Shown here piece after piece: positions 43,019 through 52,021 of a DNA stretch of 64,000 bases (position 1 is its first letter; each line of letters opens with the position of its first letter). Made by a program: the position numbers and the translations under genes. The notes under the pieces were generated by a model. The model saw only the letters and a list, made by a program, of their open reading frames with translations, did no database searches and was not told the DNA's origin. The DNA comes from Candidatus Acidiferrum typicum (GTDB lineage Bacteria; Acidobacteriota; Terriglobia; Acidiferrales; UBA7541): assembly GCA_002478115.1 (NCBI GenBank), contig DLMH01000198.1, positions 98,275 to 162,274 on the forward strand, written 5' to 3'.

Positions 43019-44374
43019 ATGGCCACAGACAGAAAACCTGAATTCTTCAAAGGGGCCACCCTCAAGGTAGCCATTATTGGCTGCGGTTACGTCGGTCTTC
43101 CCCTCGCCTTGCGCTTCGCGGAGGCCGGTCACAAAGTCGTCGGCTTTGATACCGACCCTGAAAAAGTAAGGCTCCTCAATGCCGGCAAGTCCTACATCGA
43201 ACACATCCAGCAAACCAAGATTCAGCAGTATGTGAACAGCCGCCACTTCCATGCCACCACGGATTTCACCAAGCTCAAGGAAGCCGACGCCATCATTATC
43301 TGCGTGCCCACCCCGCTGAACGAGTACCGCGAACCCGATCTGAGCTACGTCGAAACCACCGTCAAATCCATTCAACCCCACTTGCAAAAGGGCCAGTTGG
43401 TCGTTCTCGAATCCACCACCTATCCCGGCACCACGGAAGAACTGGTCCTGCCGATCCTCGAAAAAAGCGGCTTGCGCTGTCCCATTGCTGCCGGCCCCGA
43501 GAATGAAAATGTGCCGGGAGATTTCTTCCTGGCGTTTTCCCCGGAACGCGAAGATCCCGGGAACAAACAGTTTGGTCTCGCACAGATACCCAAAGTCGTT
43601 GGCGGCGTAAACCCGCCCAGCGGCCGCGCGGCCCAGGCCCTCTACGCTCAGGTTGTGGCGAAGGTCATCCCCGTGAGCTCGACGCGCGCCGCGGAAATGA
43701 CCAAACTCCTCGAAAATATCTTCCGCTGCGTCAACATCGCCCTCGTCAACGAGCTCAAAATGCTCTGCTTGCGCATGGGCGTGGACGTCTGGGAAGTGAT
43801 CGAGGCCGCTTCCTCCAAGCCCTTCGGCTTCATGCCTTTCTACCCCGGGCCCGGCTTGGGCGGCCACTGCATTCCTGTCGACCCCTTCTATCTCTCCTGG
43901 AAAGCCCGCGAATACGATTTCTCCACGCGCTTCATCGAGCTGGCCGGCGAAGTCAACATCGCCATGCCTTACCACGTCGTGGATTCCGTTGTTGCCGCCT
44001 TGAACGATCACAACAAGAGTCTCAAAGGCTCAAAGATCTTGATTCTTGGCGTCGCTTACAAAAAAGACGTCGACGACCTCCGCGAGTCCCCCACCCTCAA
44101 GATCATGGAGATTCTCCAGAAGCGCGGCGCCGATTTCGATTACAACGACCCCTACTTCCCGCACCTTCACAAGATGCGTCACTACGACTACTCGCACATG
44201 AAGTCCGTGCCATTGAACCCGCAGACTCTGGGGAACTACGATGCCGTGATCATTGCCACCGATCATTCCAGCTACGACTACGCCGCCATTGTTGAAGGCG
44301 CGAAACTCGTCGTTGATACGCGCAACGCCACGCGCCGCGTCGTTCGCCACCGCGAACGCATTGTTCATTGCTAG
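43019..44374 (+). CDS. wbpA: nucleotide-sugar (UDP-HexNAc) 6-dehydrogenase
   Basis: A 451-residue enzyme. NAD motif VAIIGCGYVGLPLALRFAEAGH, then STTYPGTTEELV with ENENVPGDFFLAFSPEREDPG; catalytic Cys in GLGGHCIPVDPFYLSW; LGVAYKKDVDDLRESPTLKI. The combination GHCIPVDP with ENVPGDF is that of UDP-N-acetyl-sugar dehydrogenases (WbpA/WecC/VipA), not of UDP-glucose dehydrogenase, so the likely product is a UDP-HexNAc uronate. AUG 43007 is also in frame; AGGAG at 43001 favours neither clearly. The symbol is by family. Confidence 0.85.
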   Translation: MATDRKPEFFKGATLKVAIIGCGYVGLPLALRFAEAGHKVVGFDTDPEKVRLLNAGKSYIEHIQQTKIQQYVNSRHFHATTDFTKLKEADAIIICVPTPLNEYREPDLSYVETTVKSIQPHLQKGQLVVLESTTYPGTTEELVLPILEKSGLRCPIAAGPENENVPGDFFLAFSPEREDPGNKQFGLAQIPKVVGGVNPPSGRAAQALYAQVVAKVIPVSSTRAAEMTKLLENIFRCVNIALVNELKMLCLRMGVDVWEVIEAASSKPFGFMPFYPGPGLGGHCIPVDPFYLSWKAREYDFSTRFIELAGEVNIAMPYHVVDSVVAALNDHNKSLKGSKILILGVAYKKDVDDLRESPTLKIMEILQKRGADFDYNDPYFPHLHKMRHYDYSHMKSVPLNPQTLGNYDAVIIATDHSSYDYAAIVEGAKLVVDTRNATRRVVRHRERIVHC

Positions 44375-44392
44375 GCCGCTTGCTTGTTTCCG

Positions 44393-45295
44393 CTAGCTTG
44401 CTTTGGTGAGTTCCACGCGCGCCGTGGCTACTGGCAGCACGGCTTCCAACAGCACGGGAATGCGCTCGGCATCGTTGGAAAGATACAGCAGGAAGTGCGC
44501 GTCCTTCATCTCTGCTCCGCCCTCATACACGTGGATTTCGATCTTGGTCGCCGTGTAGTTTCCCGCCGGCACCTTCACCGCTTCGGCCTTGCCCAGGAGC
44601 ACGGCGCGCACTTCATAGAACTTTCGTCCATCGTAGACCGGGCTCTTGATCTCCGGGGTTTTGCCCCAATCGATCCCGCGCAGGTACTGCAATAGTCCCA
44701 GCGGATCCCGGGTGCCCGCGGGAACGCGCGCCGCCGTCGCATCCGCGGGCGCCGCATCCTGCGGCGAAGACACCATCCGCTGCACCGAATCCACTTTTTG
44801 TCCCCGCTCGCTCAGGTGCATCTCATATTGCTGGCTGGCAAAGTTGCCGGCTTCGCTGTACGAATCGAACTGGTCGTCCAGCTCAAACACCATCCGGTAC
44901 GGGTTCTCCGTGTGCGCGAATGCCTGCAGGTGCCAGCTGTTCTTGCCGTAGAAATTCCTTCTTTCGGCGGTGACGATCTTCAAATTCGCGACCGTGCTGT
45001 TCAGCTTGGTCACATTCGCCGCAAACTCCAGCGATTCGCCCGCGCGCAACGTGAACCCGGGTTCCGCGGGCGCGCTTCCCTTCTTTTCATTGGTTTCAGC
45101 CAAGGGGCCTGCCCCTGGTCTTCCTGGCTCCGCATTTCCGACTCCGCGCTCGGTGCCCGCAAGGGCCGGTGCCACCGGCTTCCCGGTTCTTGCGGTGATT
45201 CTTGGCCCCGGATGCCCCGCCTTCCAATAGAGTAATCCCGCTGCCGCCAGCAGCAGGGCCATGATCGCCACAACTAGTGCTACTTTTTTGCCCAT
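44393..45295 (-). CDS. DUF3108 domain protein, exported
   Basis: A 300-residue protein. Residues 6-25 (LVVAIMALLLAAAGLLYWKA) are a signal or anchor; a Pro/Gly-rich linker follows; DUF3108 occupies about 95-295: TLRAGESLEFAANVTKLN, then GKNSWHLQAFAHTENPYR and KVPAGNYTATKIEIHVYE. The family lies in the periplasm, adopts a beta fold and has unknown function. It is convergent with the dehydrogenase and divergent from the epimerase gene. Confidence 0.82.
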   Translation of the reverse strand: MGKKVALVVAIMALLLAAAGLLYWKAGHPGPRITARTGKPVAPALAGTERGVGNAEPGRPGAGPLAETNEKKGSAPAEPGFTLRAGESLEFAANVTKLNSTVANLKIVTAERRNFYGKNSWHLQAFAHTENPYRMVFELDDQFDSYSEAGNFASQQYEMHLSERGQKVDSVQRMVSSPQDAAPADATAARVPAGTRDPLGLLQYLRGIDWGKTPEIKSPVYDGRKFYEVRAVLLGKAEAVKVPAGNYTATKIEIHVYEGGAEMKDAHFLLYLSNDAERIPVLLEAVLPVATARVELTKAS

Positions 45296-45388
45296 GCGCT
45301 TTTTGTGACGCCCTCGTCAATCCTCTCCCTTGATTTCCTTCCAATCATCGTACAATAAGTTAGCTTTGCCAGCGGGAGGCAACGGAAC

Positions 45389-46339
45389 ATGCGCTACCTG
45401 GTCACGGGGGGCGCCGGATTTATCGGCTCAAACACGGTGGACGAACTCGTCCGCCGAGGTCACGGCGTCGTCGTACTTGACGATCTCTCTTCCGGCAAAG
45501 AGGAAAATCTCGCCGAAATTCGCAACAAAATCACCTTCATGAAGGGCTCCATCACCGATCTGGAGACCGTCCAGAAGGCCATGCTGCAAGCCGAATTCGT
45601 GATTCACCTGGCCGCTCGCACCTCTGTTCCGCGCTCGGTCAAGGATCCTCTCGAAACCAACCGCATCAACGTCGACGGCACCTTGAACGTCCTCCTGGCC
45701 GCCCGCGACAATAAGGTCAAGCGCGTGGTCTTCGCCGCCTCCTCTTCGGCCTACGGCGAAACCCCCACGCTTCCCAAGACGGAAGACATGCAGCCCTCCC
45801 CTATCTCTCCCTATGGCGTCTCGAAATACGTGGGCGAGCTTTACGCGCAGGCTTTCCACCGCTGTTACGGCCTCGAGTGCGTCTCTCTCCGCTACTTCAA
45901 CATCTTCGGTCCGCGGCAAGACCCGGATTCTCCCTATTCCGGGGTACTTTCCCGCTTCGCTACCGCGTTCCTCCAGGACGGTCAGCCGCTCGTCTATGGC
46001 GACGGTGAACAGACCCGCGACTTCACCTTCGTCGAAAATGCCGTCCAGGCCAATCTCCTCGCCTGCGAAACCCCCGGCGCGTTCGGAAAAGTCTTTAACG
46101 TCGGCACCGGTTCTCGCGTTTCGCTGAACCATATCCTTGATCTGCTGCGAACAATCTCCGGGAAAAATCTTCAGGCCAAATACGAACCCCCGCGCGATGG
46201 CGACATCCGCGACTCTCAAGCGGAAATCCGCCGCGCGCGGGAAATCCTCGGCTACGAGCCAACCGTTTTCTTCGAGGAAGGCCTGCGGCGCACCTACGCG
46301 TGGTATCGAGCCCACCACACCAAGGAAGCCTCGCACTAA
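45389..46339 (+). CDS. nucleotide-sugar epimerase (UDP-hexose/HexNAc 4-epimerase type)
   Basis: A 316-residue extended SDR. NAD site MRYLVTGGAGFIGSNTVDELV; SSSAYGETPTLP and PYGVSKYVGELYA (YxxxK); FNIFGPRQDPDSPYSGVLSRFATAFLQDG and GEQTRDFTFVENAV. The SPYSGVLSRF segment is typical of the WbpP/Gne-like group acting on UDP-GlcNAc or UDP-GlcNAcA. With the dehydrogenase just before, this suggests UDP-GalNAcA or similar. Ribosome site GGGAGG before ATG 45389. Confidence 0.88.
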   Translation: MRYLVTGGAGFIGSNTVDELVRRGHGVVVLDDLSSGKEENLAEIRNKITFMKGSITDLETVQKAMLQAEFVIHLAARTSVPRSVKDPLETNRINVDGTLNVLLAARDNKVKRVVFAASSSAYGETPTLPKTEDMQPSPISPYGVSKYVGELYAQAFHRCYGLECVSLRYFNIFGPRQDPDSPYSGVLSRFATAFLQDGQPLVYGDGEQTRDFTFVENAVQANLLACETPGAFGKVFNVGTGSRVSLNHILDLLRTISGKNLQAKYEPPRDGDIRDSQAEIRRAREILGYEPTVFFEEGLRRTYAWYRAHHTKEASH

Positions 46340-46477
46340 CCTGAATCCGGACAACCCGCCGAACGCCTATCTCATCATTCCTTGCACATGCTGCTCCATG
46401 CCCGTTTCACGCTCCGCTACAATTCCGCCCACTCGCGTGCTAGGCTAACTCTGCGATTCTCTGAGCTCATTGGCCGC

Positions 46478-48763
46478 GTGATCATCCATCCCTCCATCTC
46501 CGCCCCGCCTGCAAGGCGCTGCCTTTCTCTCCTCCTCCTTGCATTTTTCGCGGCTCGAATTCCCGCTTCCGCCCAACAGGTCCGTCTCCCCGCTCCTTCC
46601 GGCGGCATCGCGGAAATTTCCTCCAGCGGCCCGCAACAGCGGCAAGGCGACCTCTTTATCGCCGATGGCGATGTGGACATCACCTATTCCGGCATGCGCC
46701 TGCGAGCCGACCACGCCCAATACAACAACGCCACTTCCGAGGCAACTGTCCACGGGCACGTTCTCTTCGACTTTGAAAACCAGCATCTTGAGGGCGACGA
46801 TGCCGTTCTCAATGTCGCCTCGGGGCGCGGCACCTTTCGCAACGTTCACGGTACGATAAAGCTAGAACGCAGCCCCAATCCCACTCTCCTGATCACTCAA
46901 AACCCTCTCTACTTCGAAGCTCGTGAAGTCGAGCGCGTTTCCGCCGACTTCTACATCATTCGCCACGCCTGGTTCACCATCTGCGATCCCGCGCATCCCA
47001 CCTGGCAGTTTTATGCTCCGGAAGCGAAGTTGACCCTCGAAAAAAGCGTCGCTCTGGTCAACTCCAACTTCCGCCTCTATCGTGTCCCGCTTCTCTGGTT
47101 GCCTTATTCCACCGCACCGGCTGGTACCAATGTTCGGCAAACCGGCTTTCTCTTGCCCATCGTTGGCAACAGCAACAGCAAAGGCTTCATCGGCGGCGAT
47201 GCCTTCTACTGGGCCCCAAAATCCTGGATGGATGCCATGCTCGGGCTTGAATACTTCAGCCGTCGCGGCTGGGCCCAGCGGGGTGACTTTCGCGCCCGTC
47301 CTTTTGAGGACACTTCCATCAAGTACACCTACTATGGCGTCATCGATCGCGGCATTCCTGGTGCTGACGGTACGGTGGTAAACCAAGGCGGCCATCAGCA
47401 ACAACTCGAAGTGCAATCTCTCTGGAACCATGGCTGGCGCTTCGTCGCCGATGTGAACGAACTCACTTCGCTGACTTTCCGGCTGGCCTTCGCGGATAAC
47501 TACGGCGATGCCATCAACTCCGAAATCCGCAGCTCGGTCTTCCTCTCCAACAATTTCCGCGGCTTCAGTTTCAATGTCGCCAGTCTGGATGATCGCAGTT
47601 TCCTCCAGCTCACCCCGCCCCAGAGCGTCTTTCTGCGCAGCGCTCCCGAAGTTTATTTCAGTTCCGTTGAACAAGCCCCCTGGCAGAATCTCCCCATCTA
47701 TTTTTCGTTCGACTCCTTCGCCGGAGCCGTCCATCGCGAAGATGAGTTCCTGGTCACCCCGAACTTCGTCGCCCGCACCGAATTTGCTCCGAAGGTCACT
47801 CTGCCTCTCCATTTCGGGGATTGGCTTGGCGTCACCACCTCCGCTACTTTCCGCACAAGCTTCTACGGCGATTCCCTAAGCTCGGTCACTACCCTCAGCG
47901 GTGAATCCATTACCCGCAACACCGGCGAATTTGCCGTCGAACTGCGCCCGCCCACGCTGGAGCGTTTTTTCGACCGCCCGCGCACGCGCCACCGCTATAA
48001 GCACACCATCGCGCCGTTCGTCACCTATCGCTACGTCACCGGCGTGAACAACTTCGCCGATTTCATCCGCTTCGACAGCAACTCCACTCTCACCGACACC
48101 AACGAACTCGAATATGGTTTCACTCAGCACCTCTATGTCAAAAACGGGGACGACCAGCCCGTCGATTTCCTCTCCTGGAACGTCGTCCAGAAGCACTACT
48201 TCGATCCCACCTTTGGCGGCGCTCTCGTCACTGGCCAGCGCAACGTCTTTCAAGCACTCGATTCCATCACCCCCTTTGCTTTCGCCTCCACGCCTCGCAA
48301 TTGGTCACCTATCGTCAGCGATCTGCGGCTTACGCCTGGCGGCCGTTATGATGCCGAGCAGATCCTGGAGTACGACCCGCAACTGAGCAAGGTCACAACC
48401 ATCGGCACCCTCCTCAAGATGAAGCCCTACAGCGAATTCTACTTCACCATCGCTGAGTTCCGTTTGCAGGGCGATCCCGTGGTCCAGCCGCCTTCTAATC
48501 AGATTCGCACTATCGTCGGTTATGGCAATCTCGCCCGGAAAGGCTTCAATGTTTCCACCGGCCTAAGCTATGATTTCGTCGCCGGCACGTTGCAGAACCA
48601 GTTCGTGCAAGTGAACTATAACGGTGGCTGCTGCGGTTTGGCCGTCGAATATCTCCACCTCAACCTTGGCACCGTCCGCACGGAAAACCAGTTCCGTGTC
48701 GCTTTTGTGATTGCCAACATCGGCACCTTTGGCAACCTGCGCCGCCAGGAAAAAATCTACTGA
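46478..48763 (+). CDS. lptD: LPS-assembly protein LptD
   Basis: A 761-residue outer membrane protein that inserts lipopolysaccharide into the outer leaflet with LptE. Signal peptide RRCLSLLLLAFFAARIPASA; OstA/LptA-like jellyroll at about 60-170 (GDLFIADGDVDITYSGMRLRADHAQYN, TSEATVHGHVLFD); then a beta-barrel ending with RVAFVIANIGTFGNL and the conserved NYNGGCCGLAVEYLHL Cys pair near the C-terminus. Presence implies that the organism makes LPS. The GTG at 46478 is the likely start because a TTG at 46382 adds a non-signal sequence. Overlaps the amidase start by one base. Confidence 0.9.
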   Translation: MIIHPSISAPPARRCLSLLLLAFFAARIPASAQQVRLPAPSGGIAEISSSGPQQRQGDLFIADGDVDITYSGMRLRADHAQYNNATSEATVHGHVLFDFENQHLEGDDAVLNVASGRGTFRNVHGTIKLERSPNPTLLITQNPLYFEAREVERVSADFYIIRHAWFTICDPAHPTWQFYAPEAKLTLEKSVALVNSNFRLYRVPLLWLPYSTAPAGTNVRQTGFLLPIVGNSNSKGFIGGDAFYWAPKSWMDAMLGLEYFSRRGWAQRGDFRARPFEDTSIKYTYYGVIDRGIPGADGTVVNQGGHQQQLEVQSLWNHGWRFVADVNELTSLTFRLAFADNYGDAINSEIRSSVFLSNNFRGFSFNVASLDDRSFLQLTPPQSVFLRSAPEVYFSSVEQAPWQNLPIYFSFDSFAGAVHREDEFLVTPNFVARTEFAPKVTLPLHFGDWLGVTTSATFRTSFYGDSLSSVTTLSGESITRNTGEFAVELRPPTLERFFDRPRTRHRYKHTIAPFVTYRYVTGVNNFADFIRFDSNSTLTDTNELEYGFTQHLYVKNGDDQPVDFLSWNVVQKHYFDPTFGGALVTGQRNVFQALDSITPFAFASTPRNWSPIVSDLRLTPGGRYDAEQILEYDPQLSKVTTIGTLLKMKPYSEFYFTIAEFRLQGDPVVQPPSNQIRTIVGYGNLARKGFNVSTGLSYDFVAGTLQNQFVQVNYNGGCCGLAVEYLHLNLGTVRTENQFRVAFVIANIGTFGNLRRQEKIY

Positions 48764-50190
48764 TGCCGTCGGATGTCCAGCTCGCCTTCGCTTCGATCGC
48801 CGAAATCGGCCGACTCTACCGCGGCGGCAAGCTCTCTCCCGTCGAACTTACGCGCTTCCTTCTCGATCGCATCGCCAGTCTGAATCCCCGCCTCAATGCC
48901 TACCTGACCGTTTGCGAGGAGCAGGCCCTGGAGCAGGTCGTTCGCGCGGAATCGGCGCTTCCTGGCAAGCGCCGCGGCAAGAGCGCCCGGGACCTCGGCC
49001 CTCTTCACGGCATCCCCATCTCCCTAAAGGACAACATCTACACGGCCGGTATCCGCACCACTGCGGGCTCCAAAATTCTGCATGACTTCGTTCCCCTGCA
49101 TGACGCTCCAGTTGCCACCGCCCTCAAAAAGGCAGGCGCCATCATCCTCGGCAAAACCAACATGCATGAATTTGCCTACGGCACCACCAGCAACAATCCG
49201 CACTACGGCCCGGTGCGAAATCCATGGGATGAAACTCGCATTGCAGGCGGTTCAAGCGGAGGTTCCGCGGCTGCGCTCGCCGCCGGCCTCTGCTATGGCA
49301 GCATCGGCACCGATACCGGCGGCTCCATCCGCATCCCTGCTTCCCTCTGCGGCGTTGTGGGCTTGAAGCCGGGCTTGGGCCGCGTCAGCGCGGAAGACGT
49401 CATTCCTCTTTCTCCCACCCTCGATTTTGTCGGCCCGCTGGCCCGCTCGGTCGAAGATGTCGCGCTGCTTCTCCATCCGATTTTCACGCGTGGCGTGACC
49501 GAGCGAAGTCTTCTTCCCCGGAAATTTCCTTCTCCCCGTGCGCGTCGCGCAAAACTCGGCATGCCCAAAGAATTCTTTTTCGATGTCGTGAGTCCGGATG
49601 TCCAGCGCGCGTTCGATCACGCCATCCGCATTCTCAAAAAGGGCGGTGCTTCGATAAAGGAAATCTCCCTGCCGCTCCTGCCGGAAACCGAGGACGCCGG
49701 AAATCAAATCGCCTGGGCCGAAGCCACTCTCTATCATCAACAGGCCGGCTGGTTTCCGGATTGCTCCGCGGACTACGGCGAAGACGTGCGCTCGCGCCTC
49801 GAGATGGGCACGCAGGTTTCTGCGGTTTCTTACCTGAAGGCCTTACAGACGCGCGAAAAATTCATCTCTGCGTTTCATCTTGCTCTGGAAGATGCGGAGG
49901 TTGACGCACTCGTCGTACCCACCACTCCGATCGCCGCCCCGCCCATCGGCGAAGAATCCACCTCCATCGGCGGAGCGCTTCACCCCACGCGTGCTCTTCT
50001 CTTGCGCCTGAACCGCCCGGCAAACCTCGCCGGCGTTCCCGCCATCTCCGTTCCCTGCGGCCTCACCGAAGACGGCCTGCCCGTCGGCCTGCAATTCATC
50101 GCCGCGGTCACCGATGAACCGCTACTCCTCGAACTTGCCCGCGACTTCGAGCATGCCTCTCCCTTGGAAGCCCGTCCCGTTCTCGATTAA
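48763..50190 (+). CDS. amidase-signature enzyme (GatA-like)
   Basis: A 475-residue amidase with the Ser-cisSer-Lys triad: K in SLKDNIYTAGI, and GGSSGGSAAALAAGLCYGSIGTDTGGSIRIPASLCG. The remainder (LARSVEDVALLLHP, PEGLPVGLQFIAAVTDEP-like segment) matches GatA and related amidases. It may be subunit A of Glu-tRNA(Gln) amidotransferase, but gatB and gatC are not in the window and other amidases look alike. ATG overlaps the lptD stop (TGATG), so it is cotranslated with lptD. Confidence 0.85.
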   Translation: MPSDVQLAFASIAEIGRLYRGGKLSPVELTRFLLDRIASLNPRLNAYLTVCEEQALEQVVRAESALPGKRRGKSARDLGPLHGIPISLKDNIYTAGIRTTAGSKILHDFVPLHDAPVATALKKAGAIILGKTNMHEFAYGTTSNNPHYGPVRNPWDETRIAGGSSGGSAAALAAGLCYGSIGTDTGGSIRIPASLCGVVGLKPGLGRVSAEDVIPLSPTLDFVGPLARSVEDVALLLHPIFTRGVTERSLLPRKFPSPRARRAKLGMPKEFFFDVVSPDVQRAFDHAIRILKKGGASIKEISLPLLPETEDAGNQIAWAEATLYHQQAGWFPDCSADYGEDVRSRLEMGTQVSAVSYLKALQTREKFISAFHLALEDAEVDALVVPTTPIAAPPIGEESTSIGGALHPTRALLLRLNRPANLAGVPAISVPCGLTEDGLPVGLQFIAAVTDEPLLLELARDFEHASPLEARPVLD

Positions 50191-51272
50191 CTGCGCCAGA
50201 TCTGTCCTTTCGCATTCCCCGCAACCGTTGCGACCGCGCCCTTCCATCGCATGATCCGATCGCCAATCACGTATCCCAGCGTCCCCGTTGTCATTCCGCC
50301 AAAAATGTCCGCAACGTAGTGGTACCGCCCCCAGATCGTCGAAACGCACATGAGGAAGAAAAACGGCAGCATCACCCAGAAGAGCCATCGCTGGAACTTC
50401 CACGCGCCCCACACCGCCGCCGTCGCCCCCGCGACGTGCTCCGAAGGAAACGCCGCGCCCCTGACCCTTCCAAAATGCTCGATGAAATTGATCGTCGCCG
50501 TGAACGGTCCGCCCGCCAGCGGCGTCTTCCACGCTCCCGCCAGCGCAAACCACGGGCTCTCGATCGGGAAAAACATCGCGATCAAATATCCGCACATATA
50601 CCCCACCATCGAGTAGGTCATCACCGACCAGTACGCTTGCCACTCCCGCCGGCAATACAAAACGCCGCCAAGAATCAGCAGGTAGGTGAAGTACGTCAGG
50701 TAAAAAAACTGCATGCCATCGTTCCGCAGCGGCGTGGCGAACTGTTCCAGCCAAATCGTTGGCTGCACGCCCGTCAGCCAGTGATCGAAGGCCAATAATT
50801 TGGCGTCTTGCCATTCGGGTGTGAACAGCGTCATCAGGTGACCGAGTTCCTCGAAGCAAAACAGGAAAAACAAGTGCGGATACCAGTGCCGCCAGAAATG
50901 CCACCATTGCGTGCCAAACGACACGCCGAACCGCGTCTCCTCCGCCGCCGCTATTGCTCCCACCCAGCTCAGCAGCATCACCACCAGTGCCGCTCCCGCT
51001 TGCACGCCCAGCAGCCGGAATGGGTGCTGCAGGTTCTTCGCGAAGTACGCGATCAGCACACTCGAAACACCCAGGTAGCTCAGCGCCACACGCTCATACG
51101 CGCCGCTCCCCGCCCACGCCACAGCAGCTTCCGCGTGAATCCGCTTCAGTGCTTTGCCAACGACGGACTCCCCATCTCTCAGGAAGGCATCCCCCTCGCT
51201 CGTGCGTCCCGGCCCCTGCCATGTCGAAGCCATCGCCACAGACCCGATCTTCTGTGCCTTTTTCACACTCAT
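50187..51272 (-). CDS. PAP2-family membrane protein, Aur1/Ipt1-like
   Basis: A 361-residue membrane protein with about six to eight helices. The phosphatase core is GRVRGAAFPSEHVAGA and VSTIWGRYHYVADIFGGMTTG (His in both, terminal Asp). The N-terminal half has FDHWLTGVQPTIWLEQFATP, LGYLLT-like spans and PIESPWFALAG, resembling inositolphosphotransferase (PAP2_3) proteins. These move a phospho-headgroup between lipids in yeast and in some bacteria. Start ATG 51272 overlaps the HAD gene stop by four bases. Third gene of the operon with CDP-alcohol transferase. Confidence 0.82.
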   Translation of the reverse strand: MSVKKAQKIGSVAMASTWQGPGRTSEGDAFLRDGESVVGKALKRIHAEAAVAWAGSGAYERVALSYLGVSSVLIAYFAKNLQHPFRLLGVQAGAALVVMLLSWVGAIAAAEETRFGVSFGTQWWHFWRHWYPHLFFLFCFEELGHLMTLFTPEWQDAKLLAFDHWLTGVQPTIWLEQFATPLRNDGMQFFYLTYFTYLLILGGVLYCRREWQAYWSVMTYSMVGYMCGYLIAMFFPIESPWFALAGAWKTPLAGGPFTATINFIEHFGRVRGAAFPSEHVAGATAAVWGAWKFQRWLFWVMLPFFFLMCVSTIWGRYHYVADIFGGMTTGTLGYVIGDRIMRWKGAVATVAGNAKGQIWRS

Positions 51273-52021
51273 GCCCGGCTCTCCCCGCCTCGCATCGTTC
51301 TTTCGGGCAACAGCAGCCTCTTCCCCATGGATTTCTCCACATGCCAGTGCCAAATCTCCCAGTCGCACTGATTCGCCACCGCCGCCAGGTTCCTTCCCGG
51401 ATTCACCACATGCGCGTGTCCCACCGCCGCAAGCATCGGCCGGTCGAGCAGCGTGTTTCCGTATGCATACGAGCCTCGCAGATCAATCCGGTGTTCCCGC
51501 GCGATGCGCGTCACCGCGCGAAGCTTTTCTTCTCCATACATCGCTTCTCCCAGCAAACGCCCCGTCCACCTTCCGTCTCGTTCTTCTATCCGGGTTGCAC
51601 ACACCAGCACCCGGCTGCCAACTCCCCGGGATTCCAATTCGCATTCCACCCCTCTCCCCACTATTCGCGCCAGCGCCTCCGGCATCCCGCTGACCAGCAC
51701 GATCCTGTGCCCTTGCCGCGCATGCCACGCCGCTCGTTCCATCCCTTCCTCGAAAAAGACGGTCGCCTCCATCTGCTGCAAAACTTGATCGCACCGCACT
51801 CCCCTCCAATGCCGTTTGTTGCCGTGCACCATCGCGGCAATTCCCTTTGGCAGCAATCGCAGCGCCTCTTGGGCCCAAAGGAAGTAATTTCCCATTGGTA
51901 TCGCGCCGCTCTGCCGCACTGCGCGGAAGTATCGCCGCTCCAGCGACGGCTCCGGAATCAGCGTCCCGTCCCCGTCGAAGAACGCCGCGATCCCTTGCGT
52001 CTCTGCGCTCTCTTCGTTCAT
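51269..52021 (-). CDS. HAD-IB family phosphatase
   Basis: A 250-residue HAD phosphatase. The nucleophile Asp lies in FFDGDGTLIPEP, motif II Ser in VLVSGMPEAL, motif III/IV in YGEEKLRAV and SYAYGNTLLDRPMLAAVGHAHVVNPGR. It uses a covalent aspartyl-phosphate. Overlaps both neighbours by four bases, so it is made together with them. It could dephosphorylate the product of the upstream transferase (inositol-phosphate or glycerol-phosphate lipid). PgpC-type phosphatases belong to the same group. Confidence 0.88.
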   Translation of the reverse strand: MNEESAETQGIAAFFDGDGTLIPEPSLERRYFRAVRQSGAIPMGNYFLWAQEALRLLPKGIAAMVHGNKRHWRGVRCDQVLQQMEATVFFEEGMERAAWHARQGHRIVLVSGMPEALARIVGRGVECELESRGVGSRVLVCATRIEERDGRWTGRLLGEAMYGEEKLRAVTRIAREHRIDLRGSYAYGNTLLDRPMLAAVGHAHVVNPGRNLAAVANQCDWEIWHWHVEKSMGKRLLLPERTMRGGESRA

